Assembly (NCBI RefSeq): GCF_003688625.1
Contig: NZ_RCWY01000002.1
Location: 124,001 to 188,000, forward strand
DNA: 64,000 nt
Source of the DNA: Sphingomonas sp. PP-CE-3A-406
GTDB lineage: Bacteria; Pseudomonadota; Alphaproteobacteria; Sphingomonadales; Sphingomonadaceae
Direction of reading: 5' to 3'
Shown: positions 49,335 to 58,155 of the stretch, in pieces
How the letters are laid out: each line of letters opens with the position of its first letter
Position numbering within the stretch: position 1 is the first letter of the stretch
Program-made: the position numbers and the translations under genes
Notes under the pieces: generated by a model
The model's database searches: none
What the model was told of the DNA's origin: nothing
Seen by the model: only the letters and a program-made list of their open reading frames with translations

Positions 49335-50413
49335 CGGCCCGTTCAGCGCCGAAGAGCCCCTGCGAGGTTTCGTGGTTCTCGGCGCTCTGCGATGACGATT
49401 ACGAATTCCTCGGCCAGCCCGACCCCGCGCTGGCGTCGAGCTGGGAGCATTGCCGCGACATCGTGATGCAGGCCGAAACCGGCGGCTTCGACAATATCCT
49501 GCTGCCGTCGGGCTATGCGCTCGGGATCGACACGACCGCGTTCGCCGCGGGGATCGCCGCGCTGACCAAGCGGATCAAGCTGCTGATGGCGGTGCGCGTC
49601 GGCGAGTCCTGGCCGCCGCAGCTCGCACGCCAGATCGCGACGCTGGACCAGATGACCGGCGGCCGCCTGACGATCAACATCATCTCGTCCGACCTGCCCG
49701 GCGAAACCCTCGCCTCGGCGCCGCGCTACGCCCGCACGGTCGAGGCGATGCATATCCTCAAGACGCTGCTCAACGGCGAGGCGCTCGATCACCAGGGTGA
49801 GTTCTGGCAGCTCAAGGTTGACCCGCCACGAGTCCGCACGGTGTCGGGCAAGGCCCCCCTGCTGTATTTCGGCGGCCTGTCGCCCGACGCGCGCGAGGCG
49901 GCGGCCAAGGGCTGCGACGTCTTCCTGATGTGGCCCGACAAGAAGGAGACGGTCGCGGCGATCATCGCCGACATGACCGCACGCGCCGCCGCACACGGGC
50001 GCACGCTCCGCTTCGGCTACCGCGCACACGTCATCGTCCGCGATACCGAGGCCGAGGCGCGCACCTATGCCGACCGCCTGCTGTCGAAGCTCGACGCACA
50101 ACAGGGTGCCGAGATCCGCGCGAAGTCGCTCGACTCCAACTCGGCCGGCGTCGCCGCGCAGGCGGCGCTCCGCGAAACCGCCGCCGACGACGGCTATGCC
50201 GAAGAGAATCTGTGGACCGGCGTCGGTCGCGCGCGTTCGGGTTGCGGCGCGGCGATCGTCGGCGATCCCGATCAGGTCCTCGCCAAGCTGCGCATGTACC
50301 AGGACATGGGGATCGAGGCGTTCATCCTGTCCGGCTACCCGCATGCCGCCGAGGCCGACCTGTTCGCACGTCACGTCCTGCCCCGGGTCGATCACGCCCC
50401 TCTGACGCGATAA
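49331..50413 (+). CDS. SsuD-family flavin-dependent sulfonate monooxygenase (LLM class)
   Basis: 360 residues, strongly like alkanesulfonate monooxygenase. Shared segments: IKLLMAVRVGESWPPQLARQIATLDQMTGGRL, FGYRAHVIVRDTEAEA (Arg and His equal to the catalytic Arg226/His228 region of SsuD), LWTGVGRARSGCGAAIVGDP (Arg297 equivalent) and AFILSGYPHAAEAD (Tyr331 equivalent). It would use FMNH2 and O2 to release sulfite from an organosulfonate. No flavin reductase is encoded nearby. Translationally coupled to the aldo/keto reductase. Confidence 0.9.
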   Translation: MTARSAPKSPCEVSWFSALCDDDYEFLGQPDPALASSWEHCRDIVMQAETGGFDNILLPSGYALGIDTTAFAAGIAALTKRIKLLMAVRVGESWPPQLARQIATLDQMTGGRLTINIISSDLPGETLASAPRYARTVEAMHILKTLLNGEALDHQGEFWQLKVDPPRVRTVSGKAPLLYFGGLSPDAREAAAKGCDVFLMWPDKKETVAAIIADMTARAAAHGRTLRFGYRAHVIVRDTEAEARTYADRLLSKLDAQQGAEIRAKSLDSNSAGVAAQAALRETAADDGYAEENLWTGVGRARSGCGAAIVGDPDQVLAKLRMYQDMGIEAFILSGYPHAAEADLFARHVLPRVDHAPLTR

Positions 50414-50542
50414 TCATACCGGGATCGCACCGGCGTTGGCGTGTCCACGCCGACAATTATACCCGTCGCACTGGTAGTTTCGGATCGTTCGCCGCGCCGA
50501 AATTGGCCGTAGGCATGCGCCACGCAAACACGGGTGGTGGCC

Positions 50543-50725
50543 ATGACGGATCTGTACGACGGCGGCGCAACGACTGCGCTCGACGACTTCATCGACGACG
50601 ACGCGACGTATTTTCGCACGCGCGCGGCATGGCATCGTGCCCGCGCCTCGGTCGCGACGGACTCCCCGACGCGTAACCTCCATCAGAAATTCGCGACGCT
50701 GTATGAAGCGCGTTCGCTCTCCTGA
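50543..50725 (+). CDS. Small hypothetical protein of 60 residues
   Basis: Begins MTDLYDGGATTALDDFIDDDATYFRTRAAWHRARA and ends LHQKFATLYEARSLS. Acidic first half, basic second half, no membrane segment. Codon use is normal for the genome; the ribosome site GGTGG is weak, and an ATG three codons earlier is an alternative. It precedes the stress-type module and may belong to it. Not recognised. Confidence 0.5.
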   Translation: MTDLYDGGATTALDDFIDDDATYFRTRAAWHRARASVATDSPTRNLHQKFATLYEARSLS

Positions 50726-50764
50726 CGTGGTACATCCCGCTTAGTATTTGTGAGAAAAGTACCA

Positions 50765-50789
50765 GGAACCAATCGGTTACGCTCGGGTT
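50765..50789 (+). promoter_or_regulatory. Possible EcfG-type general stress promoter
   Basis: GGAAC at 50765-50769 and GGTT at 50786-50789 are 16 bases apart, close to the alphaproteobacterial EcfG pattern GGAAC-N16-18-CGTT (one mismatch in the -10). It points toward the csbD gene and the PAS-LuxR module. A consensus site of this length can occur by chance. Confidence 0.4.
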
Positions 50790-51046
50790 TTCCGCCTGAT
50801 CCGATGGCACATCGCTCTCGGACGATCGCTGGAGCGTTGCCGATGAAGCGCCTGTTCGAAATCGCCGAGGTCTCGACTTCGCGCGGACCGTCGCCTGCCG
50901 CACCGCTCCCCGGTCGCGACGCGGCAGCCGGGTAACGGCGGCATCCTGTTTCAGGATCCGCCCCCTACCCGCTTCGACATCTCCGCGCCTCTCTGCGCCG
51001 TGATCGGTCGAGCCGCTCGCAACATCTACAATCAAAGGACACCAGC
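50790..51046 (+). other. Leader region before csbD, with a possible 30-codon frame
   Basis: About 250 bases. A short frame at 50843-50935 (MKRLFEIAEVSTSRGPSPAA) has GGAG eight bases upstream and could be a leader peptide, but evidence is thin. The rest shows nothing beyond pyrimidine-rich sequence. AAAGGACA before 51047 is the csbD ribosome site. Confidence 0.3.
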
Positions 51047-51412
51047 ATGAACAAGGACGAATTCCAGGGCGGTGCACGCTATGTCGGCGGCAAGGTCGAA
51101 AAGGCCATCGGCGACACCGTGAACAGCCGCGACTGGCAGGTTGATGGCGTCGTCGACCAGGTCGCCGGTGGCGCACAGAACCTGTACGGCCGCGCGAAAT
51201 CGGCGGTCGAGGACATCGTCGACGGCGCGCCCGAACTCGCCGACAAGCTTGGCAGCGAGGCCCGTCATGCCGCTGATCGCACCGCCGAGGTTGCCCGCCA
51301 GGGTGCACGGACCGCGCAGGATGCCGCCAAGGACGCGCCGTTGTTGTGGGCACTGGGTGCTGCTGCGGTCGGTTACGGTATCGCCTGGCTCGTTCACGGC
51401 CAGCGCGACTAA
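51047..51412 (+). CDS. CsbD-family stress protein with C-terminal membrane segment
   Basis: 121 residues. The CsbD-like part MNKDEFQGGARYVGGKVEKAIGD and VDGVVDQVAGGAQNLYGRAKSAV repeats the Gly/Lys/Val helical units of the family. Then a charged helix (EARHAADRTAEVARQGARTAQDAAKD) and a membrane segment ALGAAAVGYGIAWLVH, so it is probably anchored in the inner membrane, similar to DUF883-type proteins. Four bases separate its stop from the PAS-LuxR start. Confidence 0.8.
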   Translation: MNKDEFQGGARYVGGKVEKAIGDTVNSRDWQVDGVVDQVAGGAQNLYGRAKSAVEDIVDGAPELADKLGSEARHAADRTAEVARQGARTAQDAAKDAPLLWALGAAAVGYGIAWLVHGQRD

Positions 51413-51416
51413 GCCT

Positions 51417-52949
51417 GTGACGTTGGTCCCGGTCCTCAAATCGCTTCGCGACTCCGCGGATCTGCGCCATTTGCGCCAGATCATCGCGGGCCTCGACGAA
51501 GGCGTGATCCTGATTGATCCCGATCAGTCGATCCTTTGGGCGAACGCTGCGGCGCTCGCGATGCACGGGGTCGACTCGGTCGAAGCTATCGGGGCCGATG
51601 TCGACGATTACCGCGGACGGTTTCAACTGCGGTATCGCAACAACCACCGGCTGAGCGGTGCCGACTACCCGATCGAACGCGTCGTGTCGGGCGAGGCGTT
51701 CTCGCAGGTCGTGGTCGAGGTCGCCGTCGCGGGCGAGGACGACCCGCGCTGGGTCCACCAGGTCCGCAGCCTCGTCCTGACCGACGACGACGACGCGCCC
51801 GAATGCCTCGTCCTGATCATCCAGGACGTGTCGGCGCAGTTCGAGGCGGAAGACCGGTTCGAACAGTCGTTCAACGCGAACCCCGCGCCCGCGGTGATCT
51901 GCCGCCTGAGCGATCTTCGGTTCGTGAAGGTCAACCAGGGCTTCGTCGAGATGACGGGCCACGATAAGGCCAATGTGCTGTCGCGCACCGTCTACGATAT
52001 CGACGTGCTCGAACGCGCCGAGAAGCGTGATCTCGCCAAGCAGCGGCTGTCCGAAGGCCGCACCATTCCGCAGATGGAGGCCGAACTAGACCTGCCGGAC
52101 GGCACGACGAAGCTCGTCATCGTCGCGGGCCAGCCGATCGACATGGGCGATCAGCCCTGCATGTTGTTTACCTTTGCGGACCTCGAACCGCGTCGCAAAG
52201 CCGAGACCGCGCTTCGCCAGAGCGAGGAGCGGTTCATGCGAACCTTCTCGCTCGCCCCCGTCGCGCTGGCGATCGGTTCGCTCGACGGCCACCGCCTGTG
52301 CGACGTCAACGAGGCGTTCACCGCGCTCACCGGCTATGCCTCGCAGGAGATCATCGGCCGACCGCTCGGCGACGTCGGCCTATGGGAAACGGCGACCCTG
52401 CGGACCGCCATCGAAGCGGATATCGATGCCGGCGTGGCGATCCGCGACCGCGAGACCCGCATCCGCGAGAAGGACGGCGACGTCCTCGACTGCATGATAT
52501 CGGCCGAACCGATCCATCTCGGGGACGAACCCTGCGTGCTGTGGGCGATGCGCGACATCAGCACGCGCAAGGCGTCCGAACGCGAGCTGGTCAACGCGAT
52601 CGAAGCGGTGATGAAGGACACGAGCTGGCTGAGCCGGTCGATCATGGAAAAGCTCGCCCGGATCAGGGCCCCCGACGCGACACCGCCCGGCGTCGGGCTC
52701 GACGAACTGACGCCGCGCGAACGCGAGGTGCTGGCGCTGATCTGTCGCGGGCTCGACGACAAGTCGATCGCCCGCACGCTCGACGTCTCCGGCAACACCG
52801 TCCGCAACCACGTCGCGCGGATCTATTCGAAAATCGGCGTCAACCGTCGCAACGCCGCCGCCGCCTGGGCGCGCGCGCGCGGGTTCGACGGCGACTCGAT
52901 GACGCCGCCGCAGCGCCCCGTCGCGCCCGCCAAGGAGATGGCAGCATGA
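51417..52949 (+). CDS. PAS-PAS-PAS-LuxR transcriptional regulator
   Basis: 510 residues. Three PAS-like sensor units are read at about residues 18-140 (LDEGVILIDPDQSILWANAAAL), 145-255 (SFNANPAPAVICRLSDLRFVKVNQGFVEMTG) and 265-390 (TFSLAPVALAIGSLDGHRLCDVNEAFTALTGY), then a LuxR/GerE helix-turn-helix (LTPREREVLALICRGLDDKSIARTLDVSGNTVRNHVARIYSKIGV). There is no receiver or kinase domain, so it is a one-component sensor-regulator. The start is a GTG four bases after csbD, and its stop overlaps the next small gene as ATGA. Confidence 0.88.
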   Translation: MTLVPVLKSLRDSADLRHLRQIIAGLDEGVILIDPDQSILWANAAALAMHGVDSVEAIGADVDDYRGRFQLRYRNNHRLSGADYPIERVVSGEAFSQVVVEVAVAGEDDPRWVHQVRSLVLTDDDDAPECLVLIIQDVSAQFEAEDRFEQSFNANPAPAVICRLSDLRFVKVNQGFVEMTGHDKANVLSRTVYDIDVLERAEKRDLAKQRLSEGRTIPQMEAELDLPDGTTKLVIVAGQPIDMGDQPCMLFTFADLEPRRKAETALRQSEERFMRTFSLAPVALAIGSLDGHRLCDVNEAFTALTGYASQEIIGRPLGDVGLWETATLRTAIEADIDAGVAIRDRETRIREKDGDVLDCMISAEPIHLGDEPCVLWAMRDISTRKASERELVNAIEAVMKDTSWLSRSIMEKLARIRAPDATPPGVGLDELTPREREVLALICRGLDDKSIARTLDVSGNTVRNHVARIYSKIGVNRRNAAAAWARARGFDGDSMTPPQRPVAPAKEMAA

Positions 52950-53119
52950 CCAGCAAGAAAGACGAGGCCGTCGTCCGCCAGACCAAGGGCTCCGTCCAAG
53001 AAGCCATCGGCAAGATCATCGGCGACGTCGCTGTGGAAAAGCAAGGCTCACGCGAAAGCAAGGCCGGCGCGAAGCAAGCGGACGCCGAGACCCCCATCGA
53101 CCCGAACGACAAGACGTAA
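52946..53119 (+). CDS. Short CsbD-like protein
   Basis: 57 residues: MTSKKDEAVVRQTKGSVQEA then IGKIIGDVAVEKQGSRESKAG, a truncated CsbD-type helix, with an acidic tail ending PNDKT. AAGGAG lies well placed before the ATG, which overlaps the regulator stop. Likely a hydrophilic stress protein controlled with its neighbours. Confidence 0.72.
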   Translation: MTSKKDEAVVRQTKGSVQEAIGKIIGDVAVEKQGSRESKAGAKQADAETPIDPNDKT

Positions 53120-53155
53120 GCGTTCGTCGAAACTTTAGAACCAACAGGAGTGACT

Positions 53156-54034
53156 ATGGCTATCAATACGACAACCGGCATTTTGCCGGATCATGATGCA
53201 CGCTTTGTGAAGACGCCCGCCCGCATCTCGTGGGGCGCGATCTTCGCAGGCGTAGTGATCGCGATCGCGGTCCAGCTGGTGCTCGGCATCCTTGGTACGG
53301 GGATCGGGCTCACCATGGTCGATCCGGTCGAGGGCACCACCCCCGGCGCAGCCGGCTTCGGGATCGGCGCAGGGAGTTACTGGATCATCACGACGATCAT
53401 CGCGCTCGGCGCCGGCGGCTATTCCGCCGCCCGTCTCGCCGGTGTCCATGACCGGTTCGACGGCTTGGTCCACGGCCTGGTCGTGTGGGGCGTCACGCTG
53501 ATAATGACGCTGTACCTGCTCACCTCGGCAGTCGGCGGCATCATCGGCGGCGCCTTCCGCACCGTCGGTTCGGTCGCGACCGCAGCCGGTAGCGGCATCG
53601 GTGCTGCAGCCCCCAAGGTTGCCGACGTCGCTGGCGTCGACACCGGCGATGTCCGCGACGAGGCCTCGGCCTATCTGTCGACCGCACCGTCGGATCCCGC
53701 GCAGATGACCCCCGAGCAGGCGCAGAAGGAAATCGCCAAGGAACTGCCCGCCCTTGCCCGCGGTGGCCAGGACGGCGCGCAGGCGGAAAGCCGCATCGTC
53801 GACATCGTCGCCGCGCAGCGCAAGATCAGCCGTCCCGAGGCCCAGGCCCAGGTGACGCGCGCCAAGGCGCAGTTCGTGAAGACCAAGGACAACGCGATCC
53901 AGACCGCGAAGTCGGCAACCGACAAGGCCGCCGGCGCAGCCGCCGGAACGTCGTTCATGGTCGTGATCGCGCTGCTGATCGGCGCCGCCGCAGCAGGCTT
54001 CGGGGCGACCGCCGCCACGCGCCGCCGCGTCTGA
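53156..54034 (+). CDS. Conserved membrane protein of stress module
   Basis: 292 residues with hydrophobic segments at about 25-50, 70-90, 100-125 (VHGLVVWGVTLIMTLYLLTSAVGGIIGG) and a last one at 268-287 (SFMVVIALLIGAAAAGFGATAA). The central part is soluble and Ala/Gln-rich (MTPEQAQKEIAKELPAL). Related proteins are often labelled PhnA-like without evidence. ACAGGAG precedes the ATG. It ends the csbD-regulator group; function unknown. Confidence 0.78.
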   Translation: MAINTTTGILPDHDARFVKTPARISWGAIFAGVVIAIAVQLVLGILGTGIGLTMVDPVEGTTPGAAGFGIGAGSYWIITTIIALGAGGYSAARLAGVHDRFDGLVHGLVVWGVTLIMTLYLLTSAVGGIIGGAFRTVGSVATAAGSGIGAAAPKVADVAGVDTGDVRDEASAYLSTAPSDPAQMTPEQAQKEIAKELPALARGGQDGAQAESRIVDIVAAQRKISRPEAQAQVTRAKAQFVKTKDNAIQTAKSATDKAAGAAAGTSFMVVIALLIGAAAAGFGATAATRRRV

Positions 54035-54500
54035 TTTCGACACTTGATATCGAAGGGGATGGTATCGGCCAGACCGATATCGTCCTCGTTCGATCGACAA
54101 TATGACGACGATATCCTGCGCCGCTGCCGATGACCTCGTGCAGCGGCGTAGTCGTATGGGGACCCCGCCAAAGCAGCGACGCACGCCGAACTCTGCTTGC
54201 CGCACGGCCAGTTCTAAGAATAATCGATGCCTTACAACCACGATTGCATGCTGAGCACCAAGCTACTCTTAAGCCTTTATGACAAGCTTCGCTGCTTATA
54301 CATTTATACACCACAGTATTAATAAAGCTAAACCGAAACTGAACCGGCGCATTCAGCTTTGCGTGTCATTGCTTCGGTAAGCGGAACTCTATCGAGGCAT
54401 CCATCTCGGTACGGTTTGATGAAAAGATGTTCACGCTGGAACTTACCGTCTTCAAATCGTCTTTCCGACCCCGACTGACGCGATGCGAGGACGTGCAACA
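54035..54500. other. Intergenic region before the five-gene operon
   Basis: 466 bases without a supported gene. GATATCGTC at 54076-54084 is mirrored by GACGATATC at 54107-54115 and could end the upstream transcript. The part 54280-54345 is markedly AT-rich (TTATACATTTATACACC) and is the likely promoter area of the operon that starts at 54501. Confidence 0.45.
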
Positions 54501-55790
54501 ATGGCAAGCAAGGCGCTGACGCCGTCCGGCGAACGGCAAAGCGATGCCCGTCGCGCGAAGACGGCGCTGCAATCGCTGAATTTCTTCATGGCGGACATGC
54601 AGGCGGGCATCGGCCCGTTCCTCGGCGTGTTCCTTCAGCAGCGCGGCTGGTCGACCGGTCCGATCGGCACGGTGATGACCGCGGGCGGCGTCGCCGGGAT
54701 GATCATGACGGTCCCGGCGGGCGCGTTCATCGACCACACCGAGAAGAAGCGGATGGTGGTGATCGTCACCGGCATCTGCACGGTGATGGCGTCGTTCCTG
54801 ATCCTGCTGTCGCAATCCGCCTGGGTCGTCACCGTCAGCCAGGTCGCGACCGCGATCGCTGGCGCCGCGATCGGCCCGGCGGTTGCAGGGATGACGCTCG
54901 GCGTCGTCCGCCAGCGCGGCTTCAACGCGCAGAACGGCCGCAACCAGGCCTGGAACCACGCCGGCAACATGATCGGCGCGGGACTGTCCGGCTATCTCGG
55001 CTGGAAATTCGGCATGCCGGCGATCTTCTATCTCGCCGCGGTGTTCGGCGTGCTCGCGATTACCAGCGTGCTGATGATCCCTGAAAAGGCGATCGATCAC
55101 CGCGCCGCACGCGGTCTCGAAGCCGCCGACGACGATACCGGTAGCGAGGGAGAAGGCGGCAAGGCGGAAGGCTTCAAGGCCCTGCTCCGCAACAAGCCGA
55201 TGCTGATCCTGGCGGCGGCGCTCGCCTGTTTCCATCTCGGCAACGGTGCGATGCTGCCGCTGTACGGACTGGCGGTGGTCGGCGCGGGCAAGGGCAACGC
55301 CGCGCTCTTCACTGCCGAGACCGTCGTCGTCGCGCAGGCGGTGATGATCGTCGCGTCGTTGCTGGCGATGCGGATGTCGGCAGGCAAGGGCTATTGGCTG
55401 GTGCTGCTGATCTCGTTCGCCGCGCTGCCGTTGCGCGGGTTCCTCGCCGGGACCTTCATCGAACATTGGGGCGTCTGGCCGGTCCAGGCGCTCGACGGGA
55501 TCGGCGCGGGATTGCAGAGCGTCGCCGTGCCGGGACTCGTGGCGTGCCTGCTCGACGGCACCGGCCGCGTCAACGTCGGCCAGGGCGCGGTGATGACCGT
55601 GCAGGGCGTCGGCGCCTCACTCAGCCCCGCGATCGGCGGCTGGCTCGCGCAGGAACTCGGCTACAATATCGCCTTCTATGTCCTCGGAAGTTTCGCGATC
55701 GTCAGCGTTGCGCTGTGGGTCGGGTTCGCGGGAACCCTGCGCCCCGCCTGTTCGGGGTCGCGGTCGCAGCATAAGGAACAAATCGCATGA
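54501..55790 (+). CDS. MFS transporter, first gene of coupled five-gene operon
   Basis: 429 residues, about 12 membrane segments. SLNFFMADMQAGIGPFLGVFLQQRGW and IGTVMTAGGVAGMIMTVPAGAFIDHTEKKRMV resemble drug/unknown-substrate MFS carriers. A hydrophilic loop (EAADDDTGSEGEGGKAEGF) splits the two halves. Start taken at MASKALTPSGE with GAGGA upstream; an ATG six codons earlier is possible. The stop overlaps the next start as ATGA. Confidence 0.88.
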   Translation: MASKALTPSGERQSDARRAKTALQSLNFFMADMQAGIGPFLGVFLQQRGWSTGPIGTVMTAGGVAGMIMTVPAGAFIDHTEKKRMVVIVTGICTVMASFLILLSQSAWVVTVSQVATAIAGAAIGPAVAGMTLGVVRQRGFNAQNGRNQAWNHAGNMIGAGLSGYLGWKFGMPAIFYLAAVFGVLAITSVLMIPEKAIDHRAARGLEAADDDTGSEGEGGKAEGFKALLRNKPMLILAAALACFHLGNGAMLPLYGLAVVGAGKGNAALFTAETVVVAQAVMIVASLLAMRMSAGKGYWLVLLISFAALPLRGFLAGTFIEHWGVWPVQALDGIGAGLQSVAVPGLVACLLDGTGRVNVGQGAVMTVQGVGASLSPAIGGWLAQELGYNIAFYVLGSFAIVSVALWVGFAGTLRPACSGSRSQHKEQIA

Positions 55791-56908
55791 CGCCCTCGCT
55801 CACCTGGGTCCATATCGGCGATCTCCACATGGACGAGGCGAACGGCTGGCAGAGCCGCGAACGGCTCGCCGCGATCGTCGCCGAGATCAACGCGCATATC
55901 GGCGACGCCGCCGAGTTCGTCTATCTGCCCGGCGACAACGCGAACCACGCGACCGCCGAGCAATACCGCGTCATCACCGACACGCTCGCGCCGCTGTCGC
56001 TCCCCTACCGCGTCATCCCCGGCGATCATGATTTCGAACTCGGCGACCTCGCCAATTACGAGGCCGCGTTCCCGGAGGCGAACCGGCCGGAGGCGGAGGT
56101 CATAGCCGGCCATCGCTGCATCTTTCTCGACATCATTTCGGCCGGCGCGGGCGGTCCCGACTTCAAACTGACGATGCACCACCGCAACCGCCTGCTCGAA
56201 GAACTCGCGCGCGCCGAAGCCGAGGGCCAGACCCCGGTCGTCTTCATGCACGCCTATCCCGGCGATCTCGCCGCCGATGGCGAGGACATCGCCCGCACGC
56301 TGGCCGATGCGCGCGTCGCGTTCGTAGACACCGGCCACACGCATTACAACGAACTGCTCAACGACGGCCGCGTGATCTACGGCGCGACCCGCTCGACCGG
56401 CGAGATCGAGGAAGGCGGCGGCAAGCCCGGCTTCTCGATCACGACGATCCACGGCCGCGTGCCGAGCTGGCGGTTCAAGGAAACCGGCGGCGATTGGCCG
56501 TTCGTCCAGATCGTCGCGCCTGCCGACCTCCGACTGGTCACGCGCCCCGCCGATCCGACGCAGGTCCCGCGCCCCGGCGAGGTCGAGATCGTCGCCAAGC
56601 TGTTCGGCGCCACCGCCGACCCCGTCATGATCTCGGTCGATGGCGCCGCCGCACGACCGATGATCCCGACTCCCGGCACGGCATTCTGGACAGCCCGAGT
56701 CCCGCTCGACGCCGGACTGCACCGAGTGGAAGTTTCCGTCGGCACGGATCGCGACGTGATCGACATTCTCGTCCGCGGCGAAAAGGACATTCCCCGTCGC
56801 GGCATGCCGATCGCGCCGGGCCGCGATATCCACAGTATCGGACCTTGGCCCGAACACGGTATCGAAGCGTCGAGGCTCGGCCCCAACAAGAACGGAAAGC
56901 ATTGGTGA
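55787..56908 (+). CDS. Calcineurin-like metallophosphoesterase
   Basis: 373 residues, no signal peptide, therefore cytosolic. All metal-binding blocks are present: WVHIGDLHMD, VYLPGDNANH, VIPGDHDFE, VFMHAYPGDL and VDTGHTHYNEL. The C-terminal third (from about residue 235) is a beta-rich domain, ISVDGAAARPMIPTPGTAFWTARV, resembling a carbohydrate-binding or immunoglobulin-like fold. It hydrolyses a phosphoester; substrate unknown. Coupled on both sides by 4-base overlaps. Confidence 0.9.
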   Translation: MTPSLTWVHIGDLHMDEANGWQSRERLAAIVAEINAHIGDAAEFVYLPGDNANHATAEQYRVITDTLAPLSLPYRVIPGDHDFELGDLANYEAAFPEANRPEAEVIAGHRCIFLDIISAGAGGPDFKLTMHHRNRLLEELARAEAEGQTPVVFMHAYPGDLAADGEDIARTLADARVAFVDTGHTHYNELLNDGRVIYGATRSTGEIEEGGGKPGFSITTIHGRVPSWRFKETGGDWPFVQIVAPADLRLVTRPADPTQVPRPGEVEIVAKLFGATADPVMISVDGAAARPMIPTPGTAFWTARVPLDAGLHRVEVSVGTDRDVIDILVRGEKDIPRRGMPIAPGRDIHSIGPWPEHGIEASRLGPNKNGKHW

Positions 56909-58155
56909 TACTGGCGACGGGCGCGACTTGGGGGATTTGCGCCGCCTCGACCGCCGCGGTGATCGCGCGACCGTTCCGCTGGCCTGAGGCGATCTGGGCG
57001 GTCGCCGGCGCGGTGCTGCTGCTGCTGTTCGGCCTGATGCCCTTCCCCGCCGCGCTGCACGCGGTCGAAAAGGGCATGGACGTCTATCTGTTCCTGATCG
57101 GCATGATGCTGCTGAGCGAGACCGCGCGCGCCGAAGGACTGTTCGACTGGGTCGCGGCCACCGCGGCGATCCACGCCAAGGAATCGCGCGCGCGCCTGTT
57201 CGCGCTGGTCTACGTCACGGGAATCGTCACCACGACGTTCCTGTCCAACGATGCGACCGCGGTCGTGCTGACCCCGGCGGTGTATGCTGCTGCCAAGAAG
57301 GCGAAGGCGGACCCGCTGCCGCTGCTGTTCGCCTGTGCGCTGATCGCCAACGCGGCGAGCTTCGTGCTGCCGATCTCCAACCCCGCCAACCTCGTGCTCT
57401 ACGGCGGCAAGATGCCGCCGCTCGGCCAGTGGTTCGCCTCGTTCGCGCTGCCGTCTCTGGCCTCGATCGTCGTGACCTTCCTCGTCCTGCGCTGGCTCGA
57501 GCGCAAGCGACTGGCGGGCGAGTGCGTCAGCGATGTCGAGCGCACGCCGTTGACCGCCGGCGGCAAGGCCGCGTTCGTCGGGATCATCGCGACCGCAGTC
57601 GTGCTGCTGGTGGTCTCCGCACTCGACGTGGAACTGGGCCTGCCGACCGCGATCGCCGGGATCGTGACGACGCTGGCGGTATCGGCGATCGCAAAGTCGT
57701 CGCCACTTAAACTCGCGCGTGAAATTTCGTGGAGCGTGTTGCCCCTCGTCGCCGGCCTGTTCGTGCTGGTCGAGGCGCTCGACCTGACCGGGGTGATTGC
57801 GCAGGTCGCGCAGTACCTCCGGACCCTGTCGGTCGATCCTGCCCACGGTACGGCAATCTCGGGGACGATCCTCGCCTTCGGGTCGAACCTGATGAACAAC
57901 CTCCCCGCCGGCCTCGTCGCTAGCACCGCGGTCGCGCAGGCGCATCCGCCGCGCCTGATCGTCGACGGCCTGCTGATCGGCGTCGACCTCGGCCCGAACC
58001 TGTCGATCACCGGCAGCCTCGCGACGATCCTTTGGTTGCAGGCGATTCGTCGCGAGGGCGAGGATGTCGGCTTCTGGCGGTTCCTGAAGGTCGGCGCGGT
58101 CGCGATGCCGCTTGCGTTGCTCGCCGCGCTCGGCACGCGTATCGCGCTCGGATGA
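56905..58155 (+). CDS. ArsB/NhaD-family anion permease
   Basis: 416 residues, 10-11 membrane segments. VYLFLIGMMLLSETARAEGLFDWVA, TTFLSNDATAVVLTPAVYAAAKK, ANAASFVLPISNPANLVLYG and SNLMNNLPAGLVASTAVAQ are the paired hairpin motifs of the ion transporter superfamily that includes ArsB. Arsenite export is possible, but no arsR, arsC or arsH gene adjoins it, so another anion linked to the phosphoesterase is equally likely. Start GTG overlaps the previous stop. Confidence 0.88.
   Translation: MILATGATWGICAASTAAVIARPFRWPEAIWAVAGAVLLLLFGLMPFPAALHAVEKGMDVYLFLIGMMLLSETARAEGLFDWVAATAAIHAKESRARLFALVYVTGIVTTTFLSNDATAVVLTPAVYAAAKKAKADPLPLLFACALIANAASFVLPISNPANLVLYGGKMPPLGQWFASFALPSLASIVVTFLVLRWLERKRLAGECVSDVERTPLTAGGKAAFVGIIATAVVLLVVSALDVELGLPTAIAGIVTTLAVSAIAKSSPLKLAREISWSVLPLVAGLFVLVEALDLTGVIAQVAQYLRTLSVDPAHGTAISGTILAFGSNLMNNLPAGLVASTAVAQAHPPRLIVDGLLIGVDLGPNLSITGSLATILWLQAIRREGEDVGFWRFLKVGAVAMPLALLAALGTRIALG

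Noticed and set aside
56905..58155. Arsenic resistance operon
   Set aside because: Only the permease resembles ArsB; no arsR, arsH or arsC adjoins it, and the ArsC-like gene at 18085 is of the YffB type and far away.
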